In this document: in pieces, positions 24,801 to 38,000 of the stretch
Layout of the letters: each line of letters opens with the position of its first letter
Position numbering within the stretch: the stretch's first letter is position 1
Source of the DNA: Oreocharis arfaki
Taxonomy: Eukaryota > Chordata > Aves > Passeriformes > Paramythiidae
Reading direction: 5' to 3'
Length of the DNA stretch: 64,000 nucleotides
NCBI GenBank assembly: GCA_013398015.1
Contig: VZRR01008220.1
Coordinates: 62,001-126,000, forward strand
Translations under genes and position numbers: made by a program
The notes under the pieces: model-generated
Seen by the model: only the letters and a program-made list of their open reading frames with translations
What the model was told of the DNA's origin: nothing
Database searches by the model: none

Positions 24801-26599
24801 TTTTTACAGAGTCAAGACTTCAACACTTCCCTCCAAGCACAGGTCAAGAAGGAAGGTGGCTGGTCCCAGGGTAGTTGCGCAGTAGCTCCAAGCACTCACT
24901 GCAAGCATCTGCTGAGCTGTCAGCCCTGAACACACGATTCCCCACACTGATCAGGTACTGCATCAGGCTGGAGCATCCCCATATCTGCAGGCTGAGTTGC
25001 CAGCATGGCCCACAGTCTGAGGCTCATCAGTCCGCCCTGGCACTGGAGGTGACAGAGGCATGTCTCCTCATGCACTAACTACCCCTACACAACACAGGCA
25101 GTGCTGTGAGCTTCTGCTGTGCTCTTGGTGGGGTGCTGTGGGGTCATGCTGCCTCACAACTTAGCTGGTAACTGCCCCAAGTGGCCTGAGTCTCTTTTAA
25201 AAAGAAGGAGACGCTGTCTCATCCTCAGGAAGATGTGGATGAAGGAGCGTGGTCAGGCTTACCCATATGGGAGAGAAGTTGCTTCAGCATAAACACGCAG
25301 ATGTTGGCCATCCCACTGCCCCAGCAGACTGGGCAAGGGCAGCTGTTTGGGAAGATGGGAGGGACTGCACCGTTGTACCGGGATGGTGGAAAAAAAGGGT
25401 GGTTGTGGGAGAAACATTTCGTTTATTTAGGAAAACGGTGTGCCAGGCTGGTGCCTCAATCAGAGCTGTTAGGCTGGAGCTTCCCTGGGGTCAGGATTAC
25501 AGCGCTGTCTCCAAGCAGATGCAGGGCCAGGCCAGCTCTGTACAGCCTCTTTGTGATTTAAGAGCAAAACACTGCAGGGCACCTGGGCTGGAGCAGAGCA
25601 CCTCATCCTCTACCCAAACACACAGCCAGCCCCCACCTCCGACACCTGCTTGGTACCAGCTGAGGCAATGCCCTCTCTGTTCCGGTATGTCATACATAAA
25701 ATTTCACATTCTGCTTTCCAACTCCCTCCTGACAGCTCATCCCATCTGTCCCCATTCTAAAATCTCCTTCCCTCACTCTTTCTTCACTAGTTCTTCTTCT
25801 GGTGTTGCCTCTCCCACCCACAACACAGCCTCATTTGTACCTAGTCTGTCCAGGCTTGTACGCAAAAGGATTAAATCATCATTTGAACCAGACCTAAGGG
25901 ACATGACTGGGCACCGGAACCTTAAAATATTAACTAAATCAGCTGCTTCGTGCTTCAGAAGTTGTTTTTTCTGCATTGCAGATGGGGGGGTGAGCGCTTG
26001 TGCCGTTTCCCATCACTCTTCCTCTCTGTGTGAGCTGCAGGCAGAGGGCGTGCAGCATGCTGCTTGCTTGTGAAGAACAAAAGCGTGAGGTACACCTTTT
26101 CTTCTCTGCAAGCTGGAAAGCCAGGGGCTCTTTTATGTTGTGCTTGGAACGTTTGAGTCAGGAGCTGAATTTTACCCACCGCCTCCAAACCTCTCTTCCA
26201 CTGAGAGCACTGGCAGCAGTTGGATGGGTGCACGCGACAATTTTCAGGGAGGAACTGATGCAAAGGTCTTGCATTCCAGGGTAGGAAGCAGCACATCCCA
26301 GTAAGGGCTTTTCCGCAGACTCCTGGAAAGTGGTGGCCACAGAGCCTGTCTCTTTGTGGAACCACTGGCCCGTGCCCATCAGATTTTGGCCTTCACAATC
26401 TCAAGGCTGGAGCAATGCAGAGTGACTGGCACCTGTGCAGGCCAAACATGTTCTCTGCCTCCAAGAAGTAGCCCAATCATGCTTGGTGAAGGAAGAAAGA
26501 CGACTTTCAGCTGGGGCTGACTATGACCCCACACAGTTAGTGAGCATCATCACACGTTCTGCTACTGATAAGAGGCTGGGACTCAAACACAGTACAGGT
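18861..26599. other. intergenic DNA downstream of TYRO3
   Basis: About 7.7 kb of moderate-GC DNA with no recognisable exon, RNA gene or intact transposon on either strand. A short perfect inverted repeat (aaataata / tattattt, 23210-23236 region) was noticed. Open frames up to 274 codons (25249-26073, plus) lack family motifs. Confidence 0.5.
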
Positions 26600-26605
26600 T
26601 TTATT
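26600..26605 (-). terminator. TYRO3: candidate TYRO3 polyadenylation signal
   Basis: On the minus strand this reads AATAAA, preceded by an overlapping AATAAT. GU-rich sequence (ctgtactgtgtttgag) follows within 30 bases, as expected for a cleavage site. It is the first canonical hexamer I found downstream of the TYRO3 stop codon, implying a 3' UTR of about 2 kb. Variant hexamers closer to the stop may be used instead. Confidence 0.35.
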
Positions 26606-27470
26606 ATTAAAAAATGCATAAAAACTAAAGACATGCTTCCCAGAGTTAGAGTCTGTATGTACATCTGCGCTTCCTAGGCAGCTGCAGGGAGCATAGCCTT
26701 CTGCCCTCACTGCACAAGTGCACTGCACAGGTTTTTGTTACCCTTTGTTAGGTGTTATCTTCTCACCTGCATTTACAGCATTCCAGCTAAGTGAAGAGAA
26801 AACCCTGCACGGCCTGTGGTGTAAGACGGCAGAATTTGTATCTGTGACTGAGAAACCATACTGAATTTCTGGAGACACCTGTAGGACATCTCTTTTCTGT
26901 AGGAAACTTTACAGAAAGGACCCATGCCCAAGTCCCAGGCTGAAATTCCCCTTCCCTAGGAAGAGTTCTCACTACGTGACCTGAATTTTATAGTTAGACC
27001 CCAACCTTACAAATAAGCAAATACTGGGTATTGAAGGGTGGAGTGTTCTCATACCAAGTCTGCAATTTCATTTGAGTTTTTGGTCCCACCTTTGCCAACT
27101 CAGCAAATGCTGACATTCGTGGTATTAGTTTGAAGTGCAATGTGGAATCCTAAGTAATACTGCCAAGTTTTTAGCGCAGTGAAAATAAAAGAAATTAAGA
27201 TCTAGCAAATATTTAGGATAAGTAGAGTAAGATGTAACTGCACTTCCTTGCTGGGAACCACTGCACAAAACAAATGCTGATTTATAGTAAAATATTAAAT
27301 TATTAAAAACCACACAAGCACTTGCAGTTACAGTGAGTCAGACATGCTGATTGGAAAACAAAACAAAACCCAAAGAGCAAAACCATTAATTTTGCCCTGT
27401 CTGGAAGGCTGCAGTGATACTACTCCATGTTTTATGTGACTTTTATGGCATGCCAGAAAACCTCCTAAAT

Positions 27471-27478
27471 AGGAAGGC
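27471..27478. repeat. left 8-bp target-site duplication of the hAT element
   Basis: aggaaggc, directly adjacent to the left inverted terminal repeat. It matches aggtaggc at 28136-28143 in seven of eight positions. Confidence 0.8.
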
Positions 27479-28135
27479 CAGTGGTTCTCAAGCTTTTTCA
27501 TCATGAAGCGTCTCTCTTCAGAAAGAGATCTCCCAGTTGATCCCTTCCCCCAACACACACATCTTCCTGAAACTGATTTCAAATGTCACTATAGCAGCTA
27601 CAGTTCTTGGTTATTTGAAGAAGTCATAGGACTAATAAAGAGAATGATTTAAAGGATCCAGTTTTGAAGCAAATGCTGAATCCCACTCCTGCTGAAACTG
27701 AGCAAGTCTGTCATTCTGTATCTCAGTCTTCTTCCTCTCCTGGAGGGCAGCACTTAGCATTAATTAGCACTGTTTCCCCATACTGCTGTTAAGTCCTCTC
27801 TACACTGCTTCCTTTCCATCCCTTTGAAGTTGGATTCTGCCCTCACACAAGCCAGCTGCTCTCCCTCCCTTTGCATTTCAACGTCAGCTGCAAGTCTAGT
27901 CAGGCCTGAACTGGCATCAAACAGAAGAAAAAGAAAGACATAAAAAGGTACATGGGGAGAAGAGGAATGCTGGATTTTCATTTTTTTTTCTAATTTCCTT
28001 GCTCACCAAAACGTCTGAAACTCTCAAAAGAGCCCTGGACTGAGGAAGCGGCAAATGTCACTGCACGGAATGAGCCAGATGTTCAAATTCAGTGCTGGGT
28101 AGGAGCAGATCCGCTGACCAGTTTGAGAACCACTG
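27479..28135. mobile_element. hAT-type DNA transposon remnant (non-autonomous)
   Basis: The left end reads CAGTGGTTCTCAAGCTTT and the right end, read on the minus strand, CAGTGGTTCTCAAACTGG: terminal inverted repeats of the hAT/Charlie type, identical over the first 13 bases. They are flanked by aggaaggc (27471-27478) and aggtaggc (28136-28143), an 8-bp target-site duplication with one mismatch, the length expected for hAT insertion. The 657-bp interior has no transposase frame, so the copy was mobilised in trans. It lies 508 bases downstream of the TYRO3 stop codon and may be in the 3' UTR. Confidence 0.85.
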
Positions 28136-28143
28136 AGGTAGGC
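28136..28143. repeat. right 8-bp target-site duplication of the hAT element
   Basis: aggtaggc, directly adjacent to the right inverted terminal repeat. It is the partner of aggaaggc at 27471-27478. Confidence 0.8.
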
Positions 28144-28643
28144 AACAAGTCTAGGCAGTACTGCTGAGTGAACACGAGGGGAATTTTGCCCTCTTGTCCT
28201 GAATGACAGTATAAATACCCACTAGTGTTTTCAGAGGTACCAGTCCCAAAGTCACGCAGCCAGGATTGAAGACAACATCTACACAAGAGCAAGCACTGAC
28301 TGAACAGAAGGTGTATTCAGCTCTGCTCCAGCATTCAGCGAGAAGGAGCAGAGCACAGACTCTGACTGCCGCCTTAGCTCTGAACTCCTTTCAGCAGGAT
28401 GTGGTCAACCTGTAACCCTACTGCCTCCCTCCCCCAAATCCAAGGGGTTGTTGGGGTTGCAGTTCTTCCAAGGTATTTGCCAATGCAGCCCACACAGGTG
28501 GTGAAAGCTACAAAAGCTGCCCAAGAGCCCTGGCCAGTGCTGTTCAAAGCCATTCCAGATCTGGCATCAGAGCCCCAGGAGACACAGCACCATGCTGCAC
28601 ACATGCAGTCTCAGGGAAGCAGAGTGTCACTGCTATGTACAGG
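28136..28643 (-). other. TYRO3: proximal 3' UTR of TYRO3 (probable)
   Basis: Sequence immediately after the TYRO3 stop codon on the minus strand, with no canonical polyadenylation hexamer. It is therefore probably transcribed as 3' UTR. The exact mRNA end cannot be fixed from sequence alone. Confidence 0.5.
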
Positions 28644-29019
28644 CTAGCAACTTTTCTCTCCTTCTGTCTCTATCTCATACAGAAGGCTTTTGTCCTCCCC
28701 TTCTTGTCCATCTGGATGCCTTTCACCCTCAGCATCATCTCCAAGGCACAAGGGGCTCATGATGTAGCGATAGTCACTTGTGACAGCAGCAGCTGCCCCA
28801 GCAACAGTCTCTTCAGCATCCATATTTCCAAAGGAGGCGTGCAGGGCTGGGTCACTTGCAGACGCCTCTTTGTCCTTCCCAATGTTGACATAGAGAGGAT
28901 CTTGACTGGAAGAGAGTTCGGACATCCTCCCGCGAATCATTTCCAGCTGCGACCGGAGCACTCCAAAGCTGGGGCGTAGCTTGGGCTCAGGATGCCAACA
29001 TCTGCACATGAGATCATAG
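28644..29019 (-). CDS. TYRO3: TYRO3 exon 19: end of kinase and C-terminal tail
   Basis: 376 nt including stop TAG. It begins YDLMCRCWHPEPKLRPSF, the last kinase helices with the RPSF signature. The tail contains DPLYVNIG (a YVN tyrosine motif like the mammalian YIN), an acidic and alanine-rich stretch, SDYRYIMSP and LLYEIE, and ends GEKSC. The C-terminal SC dipeptide matches mammalian TYRO3. The tail outside the tyrosine motifs is the least conserved part. Confidence 0.96.
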
Positions 29020-32000
29020 CTGCAAAACAGAGGGAGACAAGAGCACTGAGAAGCGGAGCAGCCATGCCCTGCACCTCTGAACAGGGGTTCTGGGCAGTTA
29101 AGCTTAAAAAACACAGATGCTTCCCTCAAAACCTATCAGCTTTGGTCTTGCACAAGTGACACAGCATGAATGGCCATCATGGATCTAATTTCTTGTTTCT
29201 TCCCATTTTCAAGGGCATTCTCCCTCTGGTCAAAATAGTTATTTAGACAGTATCAGAAACCCCAAAAGCCCTGTCTAAGTATGGTGAATTTCATGGTAAG
29301 GCCCTTGTTCCGCTGCCTCTAGGGAGTAGTGACACCACCTAGTAACAGCTTTTGAATTTATTCACAGAAAGCACTCTCACAACTTCTGCCACAGCTGAAG
29401 CCATCCCTCCAAATTCTAGTTCAAGAGCAGATAAATCACAGGAAGAAAACAAAGATCAAGCTGTGGGAGGTGCAGGTTATTTCCAGAGTATTCTTTCTTT
29501 CATGCCATGTTAACTCAGCGCTCCCAGAGTAACAGACGTCTGCTGCTGCTGCTGCCTGACAGGTTGTCAATAGGACTGGAAAAAGGCACATTGGGTTTGT
29601 TTAGAGGGCTGTTAAAGAATGGACAACAGCTTCAATGCTGGAAGAGGGATGCTGAAGTGGCCTTTCAACTACAAGAGTACCACCCCTGTACAGGAGAAAT
29701 GTTCAGGGCCATTACCAGGCCCAGGTCCCATCCTGCAGCCTTTCTCCTATGGTCAAATGCCAGCCAACTCAGATCTGGCTGCCCCAGGGCCAGCATGAGG
29801 AGACAATCACTGGCTCTGCTGGCCCGTGCTCGGCCAAGGGAAGAGGAGCTCTCCCGCCCTGTGACAGCGTTCGCAGCTCAGTGTCTGTGCTGGCTGCCCT
29901 CAGGCTGGCCAGGCCTCCGGCCGGCCGGAGCACTGCACTGGAGCACGGCCAGAGCCATTGCCCTGCTCCTCTTTGTGCATCACCCACAAGACTGGCAGCT
30001 GCATTCCTATGGTGTAATTGTTGCCAGTTTTTCAGGGAACAGGAACAAAGCACAGTGCTGGCACTGAAAAACACTGCATACAAATGAACCTCAGTTAAAC
30101 TTGTAAATGGAAAAAAATCTGATATGGCCTTTACTGGGAAATAAAGCATTTCATGATGGGTTTTATTTTACTTTTTATATTCCTTGCTTGCGATCAGATT
30201 TACAAGACTGTTTTGATCTCACGCTGCTTTTACAGAAAGCTTCTATGGTTCGATTGCCTTAATCCTGATTTACATCCCTCACAAACAGTAGAAATTATTC
30301 TAAATGCTGCAGATAAAACAGAAACTTCTAATTCTGTGGAACCAAATTAAATACTTTTTTTTACCCTTGCTGTCAACAATCAGCATAATTAATTTGAAGG
30401 AAAGGTAGAAAACTACTGGCTGTACTGAATCAGCCCCAAAGTCCATTTGCCCCAGTACCCTACGACTGACAGAGCCCAACAGCAACACTTGGGGAAAGCA
30501 TGTAAGCTGAGGGTGAACATATAGTGAGATCTTTCTGGTATTCTCTCTGGTCTCAATAACCTGTAGCTAAAGGACCTCACAAAACAGTGGTTGTACCTTT
30601 TTAGTAGTTTTTGATAGATTTTTCTCCAATGCCGACCTAGTAGGTTTTTGAGTCTCTTCTCTTCTTTCTGCATCTCTAACATCCTACAGCCATAAGCTCC
30701 ACAATTTGGAACCAAAGCTACTCGGAGCAGTCAAGATGCAGACATGTAATGAATTTAAGCAGCGATATAACAAAGGTTTCATTTACACTCAGTAAAAGTT
30801 AAAATGAACTGCTGAGAAGATAAAAGTGTACAGCTTTAGTAACAAGAGTACAGATTATTCCCTATGTGTAAAAAAAGAAAAAAGGAGAAAGCAACTACAC
30901 GAAATAATCCACCATCAGAGCAGGAGGGAAGAGGAAGGAAAGAGGATTTAGACCACTGAAGTCAGTGCTCACAGTTATGTCTTGCTTTGGGCACAACACA
31001 CAGAAAACAGACTTGCTTGGGCCTTAGCAAAACGATTTCACCTCATCCAGACAAGGCAAGCTATTCCTGGGATAAGTTATGGTGACACTCCCTGGGGAAT
31101 CTCAGCCCCACGTGAGGAGATCAGGAATCTCCAACCACCACCCATGGAAGAAGGGTTCCTGAGCAAATACTTCATGTGACCTGCTGGCCAAGAGTGATCC
31201 CTCGGCAGCAGGATTAAGGCAGGAGCACAGGCTGCAGCATGTGGCTGCCTGCTGCCCTGTGGACTATCTAGGTCCTTCCTGTAAGTCTGAAAATGTCTGC
31301 AACCAGAATCTTCTAGATTGTCCTGGATTTGTTTCCAGATGTAATTTAAGGTGGGACACTGATCTACACAACTTTAGATTGTTCTATCAGCTCTCTTCTC
31401 TCTCAGCCTGCTATTTCTGAGAACAGTAGATTACAAATTTTGAAAACAGGGCCAAGCTTTGAAAGACACATGAAGGCCACTGCCTCTGCAATCCAGTTTC
31501 CTCATACTCTTGCTAGATTGCCTCTCTATTCAGCCTTCAGGGTGTGCCATGGAACTCATCCCTTTGCTCAGACGTTGGCCTGAGAAGGCAGGGTTCAGTG
31601 ATTCCGGAGACACAGTTTCCACAAAGCCAAGAACTGCTAATGTTGACACTGTTGAAACCATTGAGCCAAGTTAGCTGCTTGTGTAGTTACCACAGGTTCC
31701 TGGGAGCTCTGCCAGCAAAGAGTATCTAGTAGCTAACCCAGAGACTTTCTAGTGAATGGCTCTGTGTACTGGAAAGTGGATAGATTCAGATCAGCATCCC
31801 AGCCAGCTGCCTCTGTTTCCTTCCAACGAGCCAAACTTCTCAAGAAATCGTATGTCAGCAGGGTGAGGAGTACTCACACATCTTCCAGGCACTCCGGGGG
31901 CTGTTTCAGCCTGTTCCCACTGATGAGGTAGTTGTAGATTTCTGCATTCTCAATGCCAGCATAAGGGGTTTGCCCTCGGGTCACAATCTCCCACATGGTC

Positions 32001-35000
32001 ACCCCAAACGCCCACTGAAAGAGAAGAGCACACAGAACAAGTGAACAGACAGTTCCCTGCTCGCTGGGGTTGGTTTTGGTATGCTCAGACTGTGCTGGGT
32101 AATGTCATCTGAGCAGCAGTGATGCAAGGACTAACCAAACTCTAGATAGAAAACAGAAATGACCCACCAGATGCTGCTGATGCTGACACATCATTCTAGG
32201 AGACAGCTGAAGGCCCTGCCTGGCCCCATCCTGCAGTGGAGCAGGGGAAGATTTGGGAACTAATCCTGTCTTCCACCTGCAGACCTCTCCTACTTATGGT
32301 TCTCTAAGGTATGTGGTATCAGTTTGTTGGTTCCCAGCTATAAAAAGATTTTGGTTTAGGGCTCACAAATCAGTTCCTTAATTCATTTAACCAGATTCTG
32401 AGTTTCTACTAATATACAGGTACAAGTGAAAGCAGATTTTAGCCAGCAAGCAGGGCAATGAACAAACCACTTACAGCTCACATTCATTTCTGCTCTACAC
32501 TGCACAGTCGTACATTTCAACTTAACTGCAAGGTTCGTTAAGTGCAAAAAATTATAATTATCATAAGCAAACCCCTGTCCAGTGCCTGGTGTAAACTGGC
32601 TGAACTAGTGACCACCAATCACTAAACACTGTCTACAGTGGATGCAGCAATGGCTGGGCAACACAGAAGCGACATTACAAGGCACTCTTGGTTATCTCTT
32701 CAAGGACATTGTGACAGGGATAACTGGAAAGGCAAGTCCACAGGACTGAAGGACAAAACTAGTTTAAAAATAGATCAGAAGACAGCAAGGAAGAGGGAAG
32801 ACGGTATCAGAAAAAAAAAATCCCAAAAGGAAAATAAGTAACAATTTAAGATGAATGGGTTTAGCCTCGCTCCCCAGGGGCAAAGCTACGGGGAGTGTCT
32901 AAGCAGTGATGTATTCAGATCTATGAAGTTCTGCCAACGCCTTCTGCAGGACAGAGTACCTTTGCTGCACTCATACTTAAGTGTGTGGGTTACGTGCATT
33001 TCAAACGTCACCTTCAAACTGCCAGGCAGAAGAGAGATGAAAAAGAGTAAGAGTAAGAGAGAAGGAACTGTATAAAGAGAGGAAAAGGAAGAGAAGGAGG
33101 GGAAAAGTGAAGAAGAGGATGGGGGTAAACACTGAAAAATAAAGGACAAAAGGACAACAAGAAAAAAAGGGTTGATGTCTTCAGCCATTAACCACTCTCA
33201 TATATTTTTAGCCATGAGTTCTGACAGCACCCAAGGCAGAGGTAGCACCATCCCTCAAACACATGGTAAACTCCCTTTCCTATCACCAAGGCTTTTTCCT
33301 ACCCTCAGTGGGACTCCTCCACTTTAGCAGGAATACGAGTGGTCCCCAAATGCACCAGAGCAAACCTCACCACATCGCTGTGCGTTGTGTACAGATTGTC
33401 TGCCAGGCTTTCCAGAGCGAGCCACTTCACTGGCAGCTTGGAGGCACAACCCTGGCGGTAGTAGTCCCCACTGTAGATTTTCTTAGAAAGTCCAAAGTCT
33501 GCAACACTCACATTCATGTTCTCATCCAACCTATGGAAAAGTTCACAATTGAGGAAAGGAAAGCATTTATTGGCTACCTCAGGCAAAAAAAAAAAAAAAT
33601 TTCAGAGAACTGAGGTATATAGTTCACCAAGTATTACACAAAAGGAGAATGATTTCATCTACTTGGTGACCAATGTGAAGTAGCTTAGTGGTCTCAAACT
33701 AGTTCCTTCAGACTAATAGGGAAATAACTATGATTTAGGAAGTAAGGAAGTGGCTATGTTCAGATGGTCTACTCTCTTACACACACAAAGTGAACTCAGA
33801 TACTTTATGTTGTTTCCAAGATTATCAGAGCACATCTGCAATGCTCACTGCTATCACCAAGGCTGGCACCCCATCCTGGCAATCAAAAAAAGCACAGGGT
33901 GATTGCCTAGGTTGCCTGTTAAAACTGCTTGAACTAGATCTGCAACATCTTCTCTCCAGGCCTGGTTACTGGTCTGAATTGCCCTGTCATCCTCTTAAAC
34001 CTACACACATCAGCAGATAGTCCAAGTAAAGCCCACAAAGACTTCATGCTCCCGGGCTTCATAAAGGACTCACTGCTTTCCCCAGAAGATGTGCTGAAAC
34101 AGGCATTCAGCTTCCTCTGGAGGATGTCTACAAAAATAGAAAATCAGTATGGGTTCCTCATAAATGTCAAAGCAGGCTAACCTATCATTTTTCATCATGA
34201 CTATCAGGCTCCTTGTCTGTACATCTGGACATTCAAATGCCTTTGGAAATCTGTGTCTCATCATGGATTTTATTGGTTGTTGTGGTTTTGATCAGAGGCA
34301 GAGCTCTGTTGTCACAATGAGTTGTTCCTTACTCCATTCTCAGGGAAGAAGCCAAGTGGAAAGGATAAAAAAAGGACTTTTCTTCCTTTCAAAGCAGTCA
34401 AGGTAGTTTGGTGTCAAGAACAGTGAAGTGGGATCATATGGTGTGTTCACCATGCAATTATTTTTAAAGGCATTCTCTACAAGCTTTCAAGGAAACTACA
34501 ATTCTTATATTGTGATAATCAAGTCCTCAAAATAGATACCAGAAATACAGACTTCAGGATACAACGAAAGCTCTTTTCTACTAACACAGCCAAACCCACT
34601 CCCTCCTGTTGGTTATTTTATATTGTGGAACAAATAGCCTATGCTGACACACAGCCACTGGAGTGGCTAATTACAAACACATATTGTAATCAACTCTATG
34701 AAACTCTATGTGCAGACCAATGATGGAAAAGTTCCTTTATATAAAAAGGGTCTGTTTGAAAGCTCAGTGGGACTTCAGTGGTTGCACCCTGCTCTCAGCA
34801 GCACCACCACACACCCCACCACAATGACCCTGACTCCCCTATGTCTATTGCCACTTAGATGCAAAGATCAGTATTCTTAGACAGGACCCCTCACATTTCT
34901 GTCATGCAAAAGGTTTTTCATCCCTCCCTCACCCTTCTTTTCTCTAAAGACTCGTGAGTCACTTACATGCAGTTCCGAGCTGCAAGGTCCCTGTGTATGA

Positions 35001-38000
35001 AATTTTTTGAGCTCAAGTACTCCATCCCACTGGCAATGTCAATCATGAACTTGAGGAGTGTCTGAACAGGCAAGTTCTGTAAGAAATAACAGTTTAGCTT
35101 CTGCTACTGGAGGCTTTCAAGCACGTGTGACAAAACTGCAAGGTTTGCTGCCACTTTACAGAGCAGGGATGGGGGACATAGGGAGGGGATGGGATAGAAT
35201 GGAGGAGCTGGTCCTCAACATGCATGGAACAAAGCACTTTAAGATCACTTCTCACAACCTTCTCTGGTATTAAAATCCAACCGTCTGACAGTGCCTTTGG
35301 GAGACCAATCCTGAGCTGCTCCAAATACAATCTCTGAAAATCCCTACCCTCCCAGAAGGAATTCTACAGTGAGACAGACTTACAAATGGGTTTTCCCCAA
35401 TCCGTGACATCAGCAGAAAAGCATGGAGGTCTCCGTGCTTCATGAAGGGCAGGATCACCATGGGAATCGGGAGACGGCCCTTGGGACGGCTTCGCAGACT
35501 GACTCCTGATGAGGACACACACAGCAAAGGGGCGTTAGCAAACAGATCACTGCCAGGGGGCACCTTACAGGCTGCTGCGCCTTCCTCTTACAGATCTGGA
35601 GGAAAATGTGCCATTTTGGTGGGTGGATTCCATGCTCCAAGCTTCTATGACTCTATGCCAGGAGGTGGTAAGATGCCTCTAACCCTGTTTACTTCAGAGG
35701 CTGTACTAAGAGCCTAGTGCCTCTCAGCTCTTCTTGCAGGACCAACTATAAATGTTTCCAGGATCACTCCAGACCAGACACCCCCAACCCCATGCTCTGC
35801 AGAGCAATCTCCACCTTCTGGAAAATACCTGCACTCCAAAGTGTCCACCCACAGACGTCTTGCTTCTTAGTCAGTATTTTGGAAAGGCACAATCTTCCCT
35901 CCTATTTATAGACTACCAGCCCACCTGCTCACATTTCACAGCGGTTTAGACACGCCTCAGCCAGCAAAAATCTCCCTGATGCATTTGCAAGAACCAAAGA
36001 AATGGCTTATATAGGAGAGGGTGGTTACTGGTGTGTGAGGGCAGGTGTGGGGAGCATTGCACACACTCTGACTCCCTCTGGGCCTGGGAAGGAGCAGTGC
36101 TGACCTATGCAGGACTCCAGGTAGCAGAGAGGAGGCTGCACCAGCCCTGCTGGGGAGAGTGAGGCTGTGTGGGATAATGCAGGAACAGGAGGTGCTCTGT
36201 GGCACGAGCAGCAGCAGCTCTGTCTTACCGATCAGTTTGGTGACGTGAGGGTGGTCAAACTCCTTCATACAGGCAGCCTCTCGCAGGAACTCCTCAATGT
36301 CGGTCGAGGTGAAGATGTCCGCTGGAAAAAGTGACTGTAAGTTTTCTTTCTTTGTAGGTGGCTCCAAGGGACTTTACAAATAATGATTATCAAAAGCTTG
36401 TTCTTTGTGGCACAGCACATCTTCTCAGACCTATAGCTAGATAAGCCATTTTACAACAAAGCAGAGCCTGACTTTCTCTCCCGGGATGGGCAGCAGTAAG
36501 CACATATCAGGGACATCTGGTAAATCGGTTCTTGGCAGAGTAAAGACCCGCTGGTTAGCAGCTCTTTTCTCAGTAAGAACTTTCCTTGGAAGCTGTGCAA
36601 ACTGTGTGGGGGTTAAAGATGTAAGAATTAATTAGGGAAAAGAACCTGAACTACAAACATCAGGGAGAGGAGACATCACACAAATGAAAGAAAATGTTGA
36701 AACTGAGGAGATGGCCTCGGAGCCCCTGACTGGCACAGCAGGGCCCAACTCATCTCTGACAAGGATGGCAGGAAAGATAAATGCTTTTACATCTCTTAGC
36801 ATGATTGAGTTTTATAGGGTGCTGGAGCTAAGATTTCTTAAATAACCACATTACTGGACAGCTTGGACCAAATTCAGCAGTGACATACATCAGCAACATT
36901 TTGGAGTAAATTATTTCTCATTGCTATGACTCCATATTTATGGAAATACATTAATATAATCAGGAAGTATCCCAGTCGACTACTTCCACCACTGCTGCTG
37001 CTGAATTTAGCAAGAGTCCTCCAGTCCTGCTGCAAGATCAGATGCAGACCTGTAGGGGAGTACTCAAATTATCTGCTTTAGGCAAGTAATTTCAATATGA
37101 TTCAGAAGACAAAAAGGAGATTCCCTTTCTACAGTCAATGAAGAAAGGAAGGTGCATCTGGAGGCTGACAGATTGTTCCTAAGTTAGATGCCTGAAGGGA
37201 GACATTCTGACTACACAAAAGCTTGCAAACTGATTAGAATTATTGTTGAAACTGGATAAAATGATACAGCTTACACTAGAATGGTACCAGTGTATTTAGT
37301 ACAAGCTGTTATTCTGTGAAGCAAACTGAGCTCCAGAGATAAGTGAGTGTGACTGCTTTCAGTCAGTCACAGTTAATTTTTGCCTTACAGGCAAAAGGGA
37401 TCAAATAAGGTAGGTTAACATATAAACACATATATATGCACATTTCCTTTGATTTATACTTATCTCTTAATTGCTTTTCTTGTTACAGACTTCTGCCTGA
37501 TGAAAGTGTTAGTTGCCCTTGTTATGTACACTCACCAAATGACAAATCAGAAGGGAGCAGGACTGCTCAGTCAAATGTGCTGACTGAGATGAGTTAGCCT
37601 GTCACTGCATTCAGCCCTAACACTCTTCTGTTTATTCCAGGCTATGTGCTTGAAGGAATACTGTTCTTTCACTGCTGAATTATTAGGGCAGAGCAGACCT
37701 GTCTGAGCTGTCTGAGCTGCATGATGTAGTGGTTTTAGTTGCATTCACCACGTGCTATGTGCTGTAGAAGCAACTAAGGTGATACAGGTCCTTTCCTGAA
37801 GAGCATCCACTATGAAAACACTGACATGAAAGGGATGGGAGACAACACGGGTAGAATGGCTGAGGGAGAAGCTCAGAGAGGAATAAAGAGCATCAGGGAT
37901 ATTTGCTGAGAATAGGACAGACAACATTTAATCTTTCCAAGCTCTCTTTTTTTATGTAATTCAGGCAGCCCTGCTCTCACATACCTTTCAGCATCTTCAC

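Noticed and set aside
25249..26073. 274-codon plus-strand frame in intergenic DNA
   Set aside because: No domain, biased composition or exon signals; cysteine- and serine-rich sequence of random appearance.
29507..30067. 186-codon plus-strand frame inside TYRO3 intron 18
   Set aside because: No recognisable protein family, antisense to the gene, and no splice or promoter evidence.
30230..30270. ggttcgattgcc resembling a tRNA B box
   Set aside because: No A box at the right distance and no cloverleaf can be drawn around it.
33263..33613. 116-codon plus-strand frame overlapping TYRO3 exon 17
   Set aside because: It is the antisense shadow of the real exon.
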